Made by a program: the position numbers and the translations under genes. Shown piece by piece: positions 37,239-46,669 of a stretch of 64,000 nucleotides of DNA. The notes beneath the pieces are model-generated. The model was not told the DNA's origin and did no database searches. It saw only the letters and a program-made list of their open reading frames with translations. This DNA comes from an uncultured Robinsoniella sp. GTDB taxonomy: Bacteria > Bacillota > Clostridia > Lachnospirales > Lachnospiraceae. How positions within the stretch are numbered: position 1 is the stretch's first letter; every line of letters starts with the position of its first letter. The stretch covers positions 62,001 through 126,000 of the forward strand of contig UQGG01000013.1 in assembly GCA_900540475.1 (NCBI GenBank). The letters are read 5' to 3'.

Positions 37239-39884
37239 ATGTTAAAAATAGTAAAATTAAATATGAATTACCAGGAAAATCCCATTGGAGTAACGGAGGT
37301 ACCGCAGTTTGGCTGGGTATTGGAAAGTGATAAACGAAGTGTGATTCAGGCATCCTATGTGTTGCAGATCAGCGCTGATGCTGAATTTAAAAATGTACTT
37401 TTTGACAGCGGAGAGATAAACAGTGATGAATCTGCACATGTATTTGCGGAGGGGTTCCAGATAAAATCTGCTGAAAAATATTTTGTACGTGCAAAAGTTA
37501 CGGACGGGGATGGTGAATGCAGCGGCTGGAGTGAAACCGGATACTTTGTAACAGCACTTCTTTCTGAGGAGGAATGGAAAGCAGAGTTTGTTTCGGCAGA
37601 GTCAAAAGAAAATGCAGGAGAGTCTAAGGGAACTTATGTAAGAAGCAGTTTTCGGGTGAAAGGAAACGTGAAGGCTGCTTATGCATTTACAACCGCTCTG
37701 GGATTATATAAATTTTACATAAACGGTAAAAAAGTTGGAACCGATGAATTGACACCGGGCTGGACCTCTTACCTCAAACATTTAACTTACCAGACATATG
37801 ACATTACTACAATGTTAAAAGAAGGAGAAAATGGTGTGGGTGCCATGCTGGGCGCCGGATGGTATAAAGGAAAAATGGGGTTTGTGGGCAACCGCAATAA
37901 CTATGGAGAACAGACTGCATTTTTAGGGCAGATCCATATTGCATACGAAGATGGAACCACAGATACCATAGTAACCGATTCAACCTGGAAGGGAAGCGAC
38001 GCACCGGTTGTATTTTCTGAGATTTATGATGGTGAGATCTATGATGCCAGATTGGAAATAGAAGGCTGGGCAGAGGCTGGATTTAAAGCAGAAAGATTTT
38101 GGGATGTAGAAACGGTTGCTTTTGATAAAAAGGTGCTGGAAGCACAGAGTTTCAGTAAAGTAACGGAAGTCGAGCCGGTAACGGCAAAACGGATTTTCCA
38201 GACACCGCAGGGTGATGCGGTCATTGATTTTGGACAGAATATGACCGGATGGATTCATGTAAAGGTAAAAGGAAAAGCAGGAGATAAAGTGGAACTCAAC
38301 TGCTTTGAGGTACTAGATGCGAAAGGAAATGTCTATCTGGATAACCTAAGAGGGGCAAAAGAAACGCTTACCTATATCTGCAAAGATGATCTGGAGACAG
38401 AATACCATCCGAATTTCACTTTCATGGGATTCCAGTTTGCGAAAATTGCTTCTTACCCGGGAGAAGCAAAAATAGAGGACTTTACCGCATACGCAGTGCA
38501 TTCAGATATGGAACAGACGGGTACTTTTACATGCTCAAATCCGGATATCAACCAGCTGCAGCATAATATTTTATGGGGATTAAAAGGAAACTTTGTAGAT
38601 GTGCCTACGGACTGCCCCCAGAGAAATGAAAGACTGGGATGGACCGGAGATGCACAGATCTTCTGCCGCACGGCAAGCTATCTGATGAACACCTACCATT
38701 TCTTTGCAAAATGGCTGAAAGACGTAGCGGCAGACCAGACACCTGAGGGAGGGGTACCGCATGTAGTACCGGATATCCTTTCCGGTAAAACTGACGGCGA
38801 CTGGCTGTTAGAACAGGGAAGCCATTCCGCAGCGGCATGGGCAGATGTGGCAGTTATTAACCCATGGACCATGTATCTCACCTATGGAGATAAAAAGATA
38901 CTGGAAGACCAGTATTCCAGTATGAAGGCATGGATTGGCTTTATGGAAGAGCATGCAAAGGATTATATCTGGAATTATAAATTACAGTTTGGTGACTGGG
39001 TTGCGTTAGATGCCCAGGAAGGCAGCTATTTTGGAGCTACCCCCAATGATTTGACCTGTACCGCTTACTTTGCATATTCCACCGGATTATTTGTGAAGAT
39101 TGCAAAAATCCTTGGAAACAGTGAAGACGAGAAGAAATACACAGATCTGTACGAAAAAATCGTGGATAAGTTCCAGAGAACTTTCTTTGACAGCGAAGGA
39201 ATTATGACTGCTCAGACCCAGACAGCACATATTGTGGCGCTGTATTTCAATCTGGTTCCGGAAGCATATCGGGAGAAAACAGTGGAAGGGCTGTTAAGGT
39301 TACTGGAGAAAGAAAATGGACACCTGGTTACAGGATTTGTGGGAACGCCATATTTCTGCCATGCTTTGAGCCAGAACGGGCATACAAAAGAAGCATACGA
39401 GCTGCTGTTAAAAGATGATTTTCCATCCTGGCTGTATCAGGTAAAAATGGGAGCAACAACGGTCTGGGAACACTGGGATGGCATGAAACCGGATGGAACC
39501 ATGTGGAGTCCCGATATGAACTCCTTTAATCATTACGCATATGGAGCAATTGGAGAATGGCTTTACCGTGTGGCTGCCGGAATCGAAGCAGATGAAGAAA
39601 GAAGCGGTTATAAGTTTACCACAATCTATCCAAGAATCGGCGGCGGACTGGATTATGTGAAAGCAAATTATAAATCAGTTTACGGTGATGTTACATCTGA
39701 ATGGAATGTTGACGGCGATGAAGTGACCATGAAAGTATGCATTCCTCCTAATACACAGGCTAAGATCTGCCTGGATCAGGCGGTAGAGGTTCTGGATGGA
39801 GATGGACTGGAGTTTGGCTCGGAGAATAGTTTCATGAGCGCATATGCAGGATCCGGATGTTATCATATTCGTTTTCGTAAATAA
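37239..39884 (+). CDS. Alpha-L-rhamnosidase, GH78
   Basis: 881 residues from ATG 37239, which has TGGAGG at the right distance; longer in-frame readings upstream cross the promoter region and are unlikely. No signal peptide, so cytoplasmic. Beta-sandwich N-terminal domains, then the (alpha/alpha)6 barrel with DCPQRNERLGWTGD (Asp458, Glu464, Asp471) and TTVWEHWDG (Glu744), which match the general acid region and the catalytic base of GH78 enzymes. It removes terminal alpha-L-rhamnose from plant glycosides or pectin fragments after uptake. A terminator follows. Confidence 0.95.
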   Translation: MLKIVKLNMNYQENPIGVTEVPQFGWVLESDKRSVIQASYVLQISADAEFKNVLFDSGEINSDESAHVFAEGFQIKSAEKYFVRAKVTDGDGECSGWSETGYFVTALLSEEEWKAEFVSAESKENAGESKGTYVRSSFRVKGNVKAAYAFTTALGLYKFYINGKKVGTDELTPGWTSYLKHLTYQTYDITTMLKEGENGVGAMLGAGWYKGKMGFVGNRNNYGEQTAFLGQIHIAYEDGTTDTIVTDSTWKGSDAPVVFSEIYDGEIYDARLEIEGWAEAGFKAERFWDVETVAFDKKVLEAQSFSKVTEVEPVTAKRIFQTPQGDAVIDFGQNMTGWIHVKVKGKAGDKVELNCFEVLDAKGNVYLDNLRGAKETLTYICKDDLETEYHPNFTFMGFQFAKIASYPGEAKIEDFTAYAVHSDMEQTGTFTCSNPDINQLQHNILWGLKGNFVDVPTDCPQRNERLGWTGDAQIFCRTASYLMNTYHFFAKWLKDVAADQTPEGGVPHVVPDILSGKTDGDWLLEQGSHSAAAWADVAVINPWTMYLTYGDKKILEDQYSSMKAWIGFMEEHAKDYIWNYKLQFGDWVALDAQEGSYFGATPNDLTCTAYFAYSTGLFVKIAKILGNSEDEKKYTDLYEKIVDKFQRTFFDSEGIMTAQTQTAHIVALYFNLVPEAYREKTVEGLLRLLEKENGHLVTGFVGTPYFCHALSQNGHTKEAYELLLKDDFPSWLYQVKMGATTVWEHWDGMKPDGTMWSPDMNSFNHYAYGAIGEWLYRVAAGIEADEERSGYKFTTIYPRIGGGLDYVKANYKSVYGDVTSEWNVDGDEVTMKVCIPPNTQAKICLDQAVEVLDGDGLEFGSENSFMSAYAGSGCYHIRFRK

Positions 39885-39904
39885 GTAAATTTTTTGCCGG
39901 GTAG

Positions 39905-39954
39905 AAATAAGCCAAAGTGTCGGAACTATGTTTTCGCGATTTGGCTTATTTTTA
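39905..39954 (+). terminator. Terminator after the GH78 gene
   Basis: AAATAAGCCAAA (39905-39916) pairs perfectly with TTTGGCTTATTT (39940-39951) and TTT follows. Confidence 0.8.
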
Positions 39955-40032
39955 TGGTGGAATTGTATTTTCTAATGCATTGTGCTTTTAAAGGAAGATA
40001 AGAGTTTATCCCCTAAGCCCCGGTAATTCTCA

Positions 40033-40061
40033 TTGAATTTACCAATTGAATGCGGTATAAT
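40033..40061 (+). promoter_or_regulatory. Sigma-A promoter of the ArsR-type regulator
   Basis: TTGAAT (40033-40038), spacer 17, TATAAT (40056-40061), 65 bases before the TTG start. Confidence 0.8.
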
Positions 40062-40126
40062 GATGGAGTTTAACAGGTAACGCAAGGGATTTAAAATGAA
40101 ATTACAGCATTTGAGGGGGATTTGGC

Positions 40127-41047
40127 TTGGCAAAGATATTAGAATTGGATATGACAAGTGAAGAAGAACTTTGCAATGTAGGAAAGGCGCTTTCTTCACC
40201 AATACGGATAGAGATATTAAAACTTTTGTACGAAGAAGGTCTGATTATCGGGGATATTGCGAAAAAATTGGATATTCCCGCATCCAGCGCGGCGCTGCAC
40301 CTGAAGATTCTGGAGAAGGCGGGACTAATCAGAATGGAGACACAGCCGGGAACCCGGGGTTCTACGAAGCTCTGTAACCGGAAGAGAGACTTTATCACCA
40401 TTGATTTATCCGCCATCAATACCGATATTGATGAAATTACCAGCATTGAAATGCCCGTGGGCGCATATTGTGCCTGCAAGGTATCGCCCACCTGTGGGCT
40501 ATACAGCAGAGCCGGCGTCATTGGCATGGAAGATGCGGAGTACAGCTTTTATCTTCCGGAAAGGATAAACGCCCAGCTTTTATGGACTTCCTCAGGCTTT
40601 GTGGAATATAAATTTGCCAATGCGGTGCCCAAAAAGCGCCTGCCTAAACGGATCAGTGTTTCTCTGGAAATCTGTTCGGAAGCTCCTAATTACAGAGAGG
40701 ACTGGAAATCCGATCTGACGGTCTGGATCAACGGCATAGAGTGCGGAACCTGGACCAGTCCCGGAGATTTTGGAGCCAGGAGGGGGAGATTGAATCCTAC
40801 TATATGGCCCAATGGTTCTACGCAGTATGGATTGCTCATGACCTGGGAGGTCCGCCGGGATGGGGCATATATCAATGAAACCAGGGCATCCGATATAAAA
40901 GTAGAGGAATTGGACCTGATGTCCCAGCCTTATATTGATGTGAAAATTGGTAATAAGGAAGGTACAAAATATGTAGGGGGATTTAATATTTTTGGCAGGG
41001 GATACGGGGATTATGAGCAGGATATTGTTATGAATATTGAATACTAA
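40127..41047 (+). CDS. ArsR-like regulator with C-terminal beta-rich domain
   Basis: 306 residues, TTG start behind GAGGGGGA. Residues 1-85 are a winged helix of the ArsR/HTH_20 type (LSSPIRIEILKLLYEEG, IAKKLDIPASSAALHLKILEKAGLI). The metal-binding helices of classic ArsR proteins are missing. The 220-residue remainder is predicted beta-rich (SVSLEICSEAPNYREDWKSD, TVWINGIECGTW) and looks like a jelly-roll of carbohydrate-binding type. I infer a sugar-responsive regulator for the surrounding glycan locus. It stands alone between two terminators. Confidence 0.8.
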   Translation: MAKILELDMTSEEELCNVGKALSSPIRIEILKLLYEEGLIIGDIAKKLDIPASSAALHLKILEKAGLIRMETQPGTRGSTKLCNRKRDFITIDLSAINTDIDEITSIEMPVGAYCACKVSPTCGLYSRAGVIGMEDAEYSFYLPERINAQLLWTSSGFVEYKFANAVPKKRLPKRISVSLEICSEAPNYREDWKSDLTVWINGIECGTWTSPGDFGARRGRLNPTIWPNGSTQYGLLMTWEVRRDGAYINETRASDIKVEELDLMSQPYIDVKIGNKEGTKYVGGFNIFGRGYGDYEQDIVMNIEY

Positions 41048-41082
41048 TCTTTAGTTCATTCTCTGCGGCAAGCAAAAGAATA

Positions 41083-41112
41083 AAGATCTGTCGTCTTGGC
41101 AGGTCTTTTTTT
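41083..41112 (+). terminator. Terminator after the ArsR-like gene
   Basis: AAGATCTG (41083-41090) pairs with CAGGTCTT (41100-41107), one G-T pair, then a T-run. Confidence 0.8.
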
Positions 41113-41252
41113 ATTGTTGGGAAAAACCATTTCACACGTTATGGAAAAATCTCCTATGCGAGCAAAAAGAACATATTATGACATAAATTATGGTGATAAA
41201 AAATATAGAATCAATATAAATGTGAAATTAAACAAATTTTGCAAAATACATA

Positions 41253-41281
41253 TTGACAAAAATGGTAAAATGACGTAATAT
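41253..41281 (+). promoter_or_regulatory. Strong promoter of the first sugar importer operon
   Basis: Consensus TTGACA (41253-41258), spacer 17, TAATAT (41276-41281). The leader to 41434 is about 145 bases and carries the repeated TGTTTAAAT sites. Confidence 0.85.
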
Positions 41282-41303
41282 ACAAAATATAGAAACAGAA
41301 ATA

Positions 41304-41365
41304 TTGTTTAAATGATATTTTCTGATTCTCTATTTCCTATATTTAAACAGTAAAAATGTTTAAAT
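41304..41365 (+). promoter_or_regulatory. Three TGTTTAAAT operator-like sites
   Basis: TGTTTAAAT at 41305-41313, the inverse ATTTAAACA at 41341-41349, and TGTTTAAAT again at 41357-41365. They lie just downstream of the -10 box, where a bound repressor would block transcription. The binding protein is unknown; the ArsR-like gene upstream is a candidate. Confidence 0.5.
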
Positions 41366-41433
41366 AATTCGTTAGTGCCGGCAAAACTAACAGGGAGCAG
41401 CTAAAAAACTTATAAAAATGTTGGAGGTTCTTT

Positions 41434-42858
41434 ATGAAAAAAAGAATAGTGAGTATGATTTTAGCGGTTTGCGTATTTGGAACAGCGCTAGCTGGGTGTG
41501 GAAACAGTGCGGCGACAGAAAATAAGGAAGGGAGCAAGGAAACAACAGAGGTGAATACCCAGGCTGATAGCGTTGGTGCACAGTCAGACAGTGCATCTGA
41601 TGGAGAAACGGCTTCGGGTTCGGTAACAGATGTAAATGAGGATGGAACGGTTAACAATCCGGAGGATGTGAAGATAGATGAGGGTAAGCTGGTGTTCTGG
41701 TCTTTGTTCAGCGGCGGTGACGGAACTTTTATGGATCAGATTATTTCTGATTATAATGCGGGAAGTCCGAAAATGGGCGTGCAGTCAATCATGTTGGTGT
41801 GGGATGATTATTATACAAAGCTGCAAACGGCCGTTGCTGCAGGAAAAGGACCGGACATAGGAATATCTCATGTATCCAAGCTGCCGGAGCTGGTAAACGA
41901 AGGATCTGTTATTGGATTAAATGATTATCTGGATCAGCTGGGCGTCGACATTTCCAGTATGTTTTCTCAAAATTCACTGGACAGCGTAACGTTTGACGGG
42001 GATATCTATGGTATTCCGCTGGATACCCATGCGGAGATTATGTATTTCAACAAAGATATTCTTACGGAAGCAGGCGTGGAGCTAAATGAAAGCGGTCAGC
42101 TGGATATTGGAAGTACAGAGGATTTTTATGCTGTCCTGGATAAGATAAAAGCAGTTATCCCGGAAGGAAGCAGTGCATTATCCTTAACGAATTCCGGCGA
42201 TGATCCATACCGCTTATGGTGGGCTTCTTACTACCAGATGGGTGGAAAAGCTTTGGTCAGTGATGATGGAGCACAGGTGACCATGGATAAGGAAATTGCC
42301 ATAAAAGCGGCAGAATTTGTAAAGAGCCTCTATGACAAAGGATACATATTAGAAGGAATTGACGATCATCAGGCATTTTTCCAAAGCGGAAAAGCGGGAC
42401 TGCTGTTTGCCGGAACCTGGGCAACAGGAGCACTTGAGAGTACAGAGAATCTGAATTTCGGTGCACAGACATTCCCACAGCTGTTTGATAATGATGCATG
42501 CTGGGCGGACTCTCATACACTGATTATTCCTTTCAGCAAAGACAGAACAGAAGACGAGACCCTTGCTGCAGTGGAATTCGTACTGGGGGCATCCTCAGAG
42601 GGTGGCGTGACCTGGTCAAAATCCGGGCAGATCCCGGCAAACTTAAAGGTTCTGGAAAGTGATGATTATTTAAAACTGCCTTACAGAAGTGATTATAAGA
42701 GTGCGCTTGACAAGGCGGTGATGCCCACCAAGAATCCTAATTTCTATGGTATGAAAGCCGGAATGATCGACAGTTTGAATGCGTATTGGACGGGGCAGAC
42801 AGATGCACAGGGAGCAATTGATAATCTCTACGGGGAACTGGAATCGAATCTGGAATAA
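41434..42858 (+). CDS. Sugar ABC importer binding lipoprotein (CUT1), first system
   Basis: 474 residues, ATG after GTTGGAGG. Lipobox ALAGC with Cys22, Ser/Thr-rich linker to about 75, then an extracellular solute-binding domain of family 1 (SBP_bac_1): LVFWSLFSGGDGTFMD, GKGPDIGISHVSKLPEL, GIPLDTHAEIMYFNKDI, FAGTWATGAL. It presents an oligosaccharide or glycoside to the two permeases that follow. Ligand unknown; rhamnosides or beta-linked galactosides or glucuronides fit the enzymes around. Confidence 0.92.
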   Translation: MKKRIVSMILAVCVFGTALAGCGNSAATENKEGSKETTEVNTQADSVGAQSDSASDGETASGSVTDVNEDGTVNNPEDVKIDEGKLVFWSLFSGGDGTFMDQIISDYNAGSPKMGVQSIMLVWDDYYTKLQTAVAAGKGPDIGISHVSKLPELVNEGSVIGLNDYLDQLGVDISSMFSQNSLDSVTFDGDIYGIPLDTHAEIMYFNKDILTEAGVELNESGQLDIGSTEDFYAVLDKIKAVIPEGSSALSLTNSGDDPYRLWWASYYQMGGKALVSDDGAQVTMDKEIAIKAAEFVKSLYDKGYILEGIDDHQAFFQSGKAGLLFAGTWATGALESTENLNFGAQTFPQLFDNDACWADSHTLIIPFSKDRTEDETLAAVEFVLGASSEGGVTWSKSGQIPANLKVLESDDYLKLPYRSDYKSALDKAVMPTKNPNFYGMKAGMIDSLNAYWTGQTDAQGAIDNLYGELESNLE

Positions 42859-42909
42859 GGAAGAAGTCCCTGACAGATTCGTATTTTCAGAAAAACGGGA
42901 GGTTAAAAA

Positions 42910-43806
42910 ATGCTTAAAACAAGAAATAAAAGAAAACAGCTGATCATTGCGCTTGGGTTTGTAGCACCGTTTTTTCTCTTATATACGGTATTTACTATAT
43001 GGCCGGTAATACAGGGTGTTTATGTCAGCCTGCACAAGTGGACGCTGATGGGTAAATTAAAGTTTGTGGGGCTGGATAATTATCTGAAGTTTTTAGGAGA
43101 TAAGAATTTTTGGGGTGCGCTGCAAAATACTACCGTGTTTGTGTTAATTACAGCACCACTTCTGGTTATTACGGCGATGATCCTGGCACTGCTGGCTAAC
43201 CGTCCTACCAGAATAAAGAAAGGACTCAGAATCTGCTTTTACCTGCCCAGTGTTCTTTCCGTTTCCGTTGCGGCGTTTATCGCGAAATATATGTTTGCGC
43301 CATATCGGGGATTCATCAATGGTTTTCTTCATGCCACAGGACTTCTTGAGAACAATCAGGAACTGCAGTGGCTGCAGGATGGAAGCCTGGTTTGGGGGAC
43401 GATCACATCCATGACGGTGTGGTGGACAGTGGGATTCAGTATGATGCTTTATCTTTCTGCATTACAGGATATTTCACCGCAGGTGTTTGAAGCAGCGGCA
43501 ATCGACGGCGCCACAAAACGTCAGCAGTTATTTTCCATTGTGCTGCCCCTGTTAAAATCCACGACTTATCTGGTCGTACTGTTACAGGTAATTGCCTGTT
43601 TTAAAGTATTTGGGCAGATCTACATGATAACCGGAGGAGGTCCGGCATCCTCAACGAGGCCTTTAATCCAGTATATTTACGAAAATGCTTTTAAGAAAAA
43701 CAATATGGGCTATGCTTCGGCAATGTCCTATGTTCTGTTCCTGATTCTGGTAGTACTTTCCCTGGTTCAGCAGGTGATACAACGGAAGGGGGAACGGGAC
43801 TCATGA
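42910..43806 (+). CDS. Sugar ABC permease (MalF type), first system
   Basis: 298 residues, ATG after GGGAGG. Six membrane segments and the ATPase-docking loop EAAAIDGATKRQQLFSIVLPLL. Its stop overlaps the start of the second permease by four bases. Part of a CUT1 importer without an ATPase gene in the window. Confidence 0.93.
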   Translation: MLKTRNKRKQLIIALGFVAPFFLLYTVFTIWPVIQGVYVSLHKWTLMGKLKFVGLDNYLKFLGDKNFWGALQNTTVFVLITAPLLVITAMILALLANRPTRIKKGLRICFYLPSVLSVSVAAFIAKYMFAPYRGFINGFLHATGLLENNQELQWLQDGSLVWGTITSMTVWWTVGFSMMLYLSALQDISPQVFEAAAIDGATKRQQLFSIVLPLLKSTTYLVVLLQVIACFKVFGQIYMITGGGPASSTRPLIQYIYENAFKKNNMGYASAMSYVLFLILVVLSLVQQVIQRKGERDS

Positions 43807-44627
43807 AGAAAATGAAACCTGGAAATGTGATTTTATCAGCTATTTCCATTGTGATAGCCCTTATTTTTACAGCACCGGTTCTGTGGTCGCTTGCGGTTTC
43901 GTTTCAGATAGAAGGAAAGCAGATCACCACAGTGTGGGACTGGTTTCTGCCGCCTTACACACTGGGCAACTATCCGGAGATCATACTCCACAGCGAGGTG
44001 GCGAGATGGCTGGTAAACAGTTTGTTCATTGCAGTAATTACTACAGGACTTACGGTACTGTTATCGGCTATGGCTGCTTACGCGATCGCAAAAATAAATT
44101 TTAAGGGCAGCAAGGGGATTTACTTTTACTTTCTGCTGGGGATTATGGTTCCGGCTGAAGCAACGATTGTTCCGCTTTTTATTACCGCAAACAGTCTGAA
44201 TCTCATCGATTCCTATGCAGGTCTGGTTCTGCCGGCTGTGGCAGGCTCCATGAATATGATTATTATGGTTACATTTTTCCGTGGACTGCCAAATGAATTG
44301 ATGGAAGCGGTAAGAATTGACGGCGGCGGGGAACTGACCATCTTCTTTCGGATACTCCTGCCCCTGTCCAAAGCGGTAATATCCACCGTGTGTATATTTG
44401 CATTTATCGGAAGCTGGAACAATTATCTATGGCCCTTGTTATGCGCCATGAGCAGTGAGAAGTTTACGCTTCCAATCGGTATTCCTACCTTTGCAGGTAC
44501 TTACACCGTAGACTATGTGAAGCCGCTGACGGCAAACATGGTGGCATCCGTACCAATTATTCTGCTGTATATCTTATTTGAAAAGCAGATCGTACAGGGA
44601 ATCACCATGTCCGGTGTAAAGGGATAA
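43803..44627 (+). CDS. Sugar ABC permease (MalG type), first system
   Basis: 274 residues, GGAAGGGGG upstream. Six membrane segments; docking loop EAVRIDGGGELTIFFRILLPLS; C-terminal IVQGITMSGVKG is the usual end of MalG-type permeases. Translationally coupled to the MalF-type gene. Confidence 0.93.
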   Translation: MKKMKPGNVILSAISIVIALIFTAPVLWSLAVSFQIEGKQITTVWDWFLPPYTLGNYPEIILHSEVARWLVNSLFIAVITTGLTVLLSAMAAYAIAKINFKGSKGIYFYFLLGIMVPAEATIVPLFITANSLNLIDSYAGLVLPAVAGSMNMIIMVTFFRGLPNELMEAVRIDGGGELTIFFRILLPLSKAVISTVCIFAFIGSWNNYLWPLLCAMSSEKFTLPIGIPTFAGTYTVDYVKPLTANMVASVPIILLYILFEKQIVQGITMSGVKG

Positions 44628-44686
44628 AATATAAAATAGATGAAAGGCAGTTCAAAAGGATGAAAGACAAAATCAGAGAAGGGAAA

Positions 44687-44745
44687 TGCCACAGATCATA
44701 TGCTTTCATCCTGTTACATGTGGCAGTGTCACATCAATTGTGATA
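44687..44745. repeat. Two inverted repeats before the GH2 gene
   Basis: TGCCACA (44687-44693) faces TGTGGCA (44719-44725), and TCACA-TCAAT-TGTGA (44729-44743) is a second, compact palindrome ending just before the AAAGG ribosome site. The second could be an operator or affect translation. Confidence 0.45.
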
Positions 44746-44755
44746 AAAGGTATAT

Positions 44756-46543
44756 ATGATGAGAAGTTACAAGAAAGATTATCCCAGACCCCAGCTGGTT
44801 CGTCAGGAATGGGAAAACTTAAACGGAACCTGGGATTTTCTGTTTGATGACAGAAACGTGGGAGAAAAAGAAAAATATTATGCAAAGTTTCCTGGAGAAC
44901 TTAAGATTCAGGTACCATTTACCTATGAAACGAAACTGAGCGGAATAGGGGATGAGAGCAGGCATGACCATGTCTGGTACCGGAAAACATTTAAGGCGGA
45001 TAAAAATCGTCTGGAAAAAGAAAATTTAATGCTTCATTTTGAAGGAAGCGATTTTTACACAAAAGTGTGGGTTAACGGAGAGCTGGCTGGCTCCCACCGG
45101 GGCGGGTATTCCAGATTTTCCTTTGATATATCCAGTTTTATAATAGACGGTGAAAATGAAATCGTAGTTAAGGCGGATGATTCCTTTGATATGGCACAAC
45201 CCAGGGGCAAGCAGCGCTGGAAAGATGAGAATTTTGGCTGCTGGTACGTACAGACTACCGGAATCTGGAAGACGGTATGGATGGAATATGTACCGGTTAC
45301 TAATCTGGCATCCTTAAAGATTACCCCGCTGTTAGATAAGGACTGTGCAGAACTGGAACTGGAGATTAAGTCATCAGGATACTCCAGGGAGCTGACAGCA
45401 GAAGTGGAAATTTCCTTTCAGGGAACATTTGTAAACAAATCGGTAATTGCTGTTCCGGAAAGTCATGTGACCGCCCGAATGAATGTATTTTCCCAGGAAG
45501 CTGACGAATGGGGGGTTCGCACCTGGTCACCGGAACGTCCTGACCTGTATGATATCTCCATTCGGATTCTGGAAGATGGAAAGGTATGTGATGAAGTACA
45601 GTCCTACTTTGGAATGAGAGAAATCCGCATAGACAGAGGCAATATTCTGCTAAACGGAAGACCTCTTTATCAGCGCCTGATTCTGGATCAGGGGTATTGG
45701 GAAGATTCCCATCTGACACCTCCAAATGAGGAAGCCCTGGTGGAAGATATCGACAAGATCATGCAGCTGGGATATAACGGACTGCGCAAACATCAGAAGG
45801 TAGAAGATGAGCGCTTCCTTTACTGGTGTGATGTAAAGGGGATGCTGGTTTGGAGTGAAGTGCCTGCAGCTTACCGTTTTTCCGATGAAGCTGTACGGGA
45901 GTTCACAGAGGAATGGATGGATATTGTTAGACAGAATTATAATCATCCAAGCATCATTACCTGGACACCGTTTAATGAATCCTGGGGAATACCCAAAGTG
46001 GAAACAGACAAAAAGCAGCAGCAGTTTACAGAGGCAATCTATTATCTGACGAAATCATTTGATCAGTTCCGTCCGGTAATTGTAAATGACGGATGGGAGC
46101 ATACCATTTCCGATATCATTACCCTGCATGATTATGAGGAATATGGGGAGCTTTTTTACGACCGCTATAACCAATATAAAGAAGAAATCTTCACAACGGA
46201 CATCTATCACAGTAACCATAAATCTGCAATGGCAAATGGATATGCATATAAAGGACAGCCGGTTATCATCAGTGAATACGGCGGGATTGCTTTTCAAAAT
46301 GGAGAATCCGGATGGGGATACGGCAATAAGGTGCAAGATGAAGCAGAATTTATCAGAAGATTTGATTCCATTACGACGGCAATCAAAAAGACCCCCTATA
46401 TCTGCGGTTTTTGCTATACCCAGGTAACAGATGTACAGCAGGAAATCAATGGATTAATGAATATTGACCGCAGCTTTAAAGTAAGCCCCGAGGCAATTAA
46501 AGAGATTAATGAGCGCTCCGGAGGATACTGGAGAGCAGAATAA
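44756..46543 (+). CDS. Glycoside hydrolase family 2 enzyme
   Basis: 595 residues, ATG 44756 (a second ATG follows at 44759). No signal peptide. Order: sugar-binding jelly roll (about 10-190, WYRKTFKADKN, GSHRGGYSRFSFDI), immunoglobulin-like domain (200-290), TIM barrel (295-595). Acid/base Glu408 in TPFNESWG and nucleophile Glu507 in ISEYGG are in place. The short size and motifs fit the beta-galactosidase/beta-glucuronidase group; exact specificity unknown. Likely acts on sugar brought in by the importer encoded directly upstream. A strong terminator follows. Confidence 0.93.
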   Translation: MMRSYKKDYPRPQLVRQEWENLNGTWDFLFDDRNVGEKEKYYAKFPGELKIQVPFTYETKLSGIGDESRHDHVWYRKTFKADKNRLEKENLMLHFEGSDFYTKVWVNGELAGSHRGGYSRFSFDISSFIIDGENEIVVKADDSFDMAQPRGKQRWKDENFGCWYVQTTGIWKTVWMEYVPVTNLASLKITPLLDKDCAELELEIKSSGYSRELTAEVEISFQGTFVNKSVIAVPESHVTARMNVFSQEADEWGVRTWSPERPDLYDISIRILEDGKVCDEVQSYFGMREIRIDRGNILLNGRPLYQRLILDQGYWEDSHLTPPNEEALVEDIDKIMQLGYNGLRKHQKVEDERFLYWCDVKGMLVWSEVPAAYRFSDEAVREFTEEWMDIVRQNYNHPSIITWTPFNESWGIPKVETDKKQQQFTEAIYYLTKSFDQFRPVIVNDGWEHTISDIITLHDYEEYGELFYDRYNQYKEEIFTTDIYHSNHKSAMANGYAYKGQPVIISEYGGIAFQNGESGWGYGNKVQDEAEFIRRFDSITTAIKKTPYICGFCYTQVTDVQQEINGLMNIDRSFKVSPEAIKEINERSGGYWRAE

Positions 46544-46567
46544 TATCATATTTTGTGCTGAAAAGTG

Positions 46568-46604
46568 CATGGAGAAAGATTTGATTCTCCATGTTCTTTT
46601 TTTT
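46568..46604 (+). terminator. Terminator after the GH2 gene
   Basis: CATGGAGAA (46568-46576) pairs perfectly with TTCTCCATG (46585-46593), followed by TTC and eight T. Confidence 0.92.
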
Positions 46605-46669
46605 GCCCTTATGTTAAATTAAATACATCAGAAACAACAAAACGAAGCAAAGAAAAGGGAGGATACAAA

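Noticed and set aside
41096..41278. Possible 60-residue gene before the first sugar importer
   Set aside because: It starts inside the terminator, has no ribosome site and overlaps the promoter at 41253.
44727..44745. CRP site TGTCACATCAATTGTGATA
   Set aside because: It resembles the enteric CRP half-sites, but Clostridia use CcpA for this role, so only the palindrome is reported.
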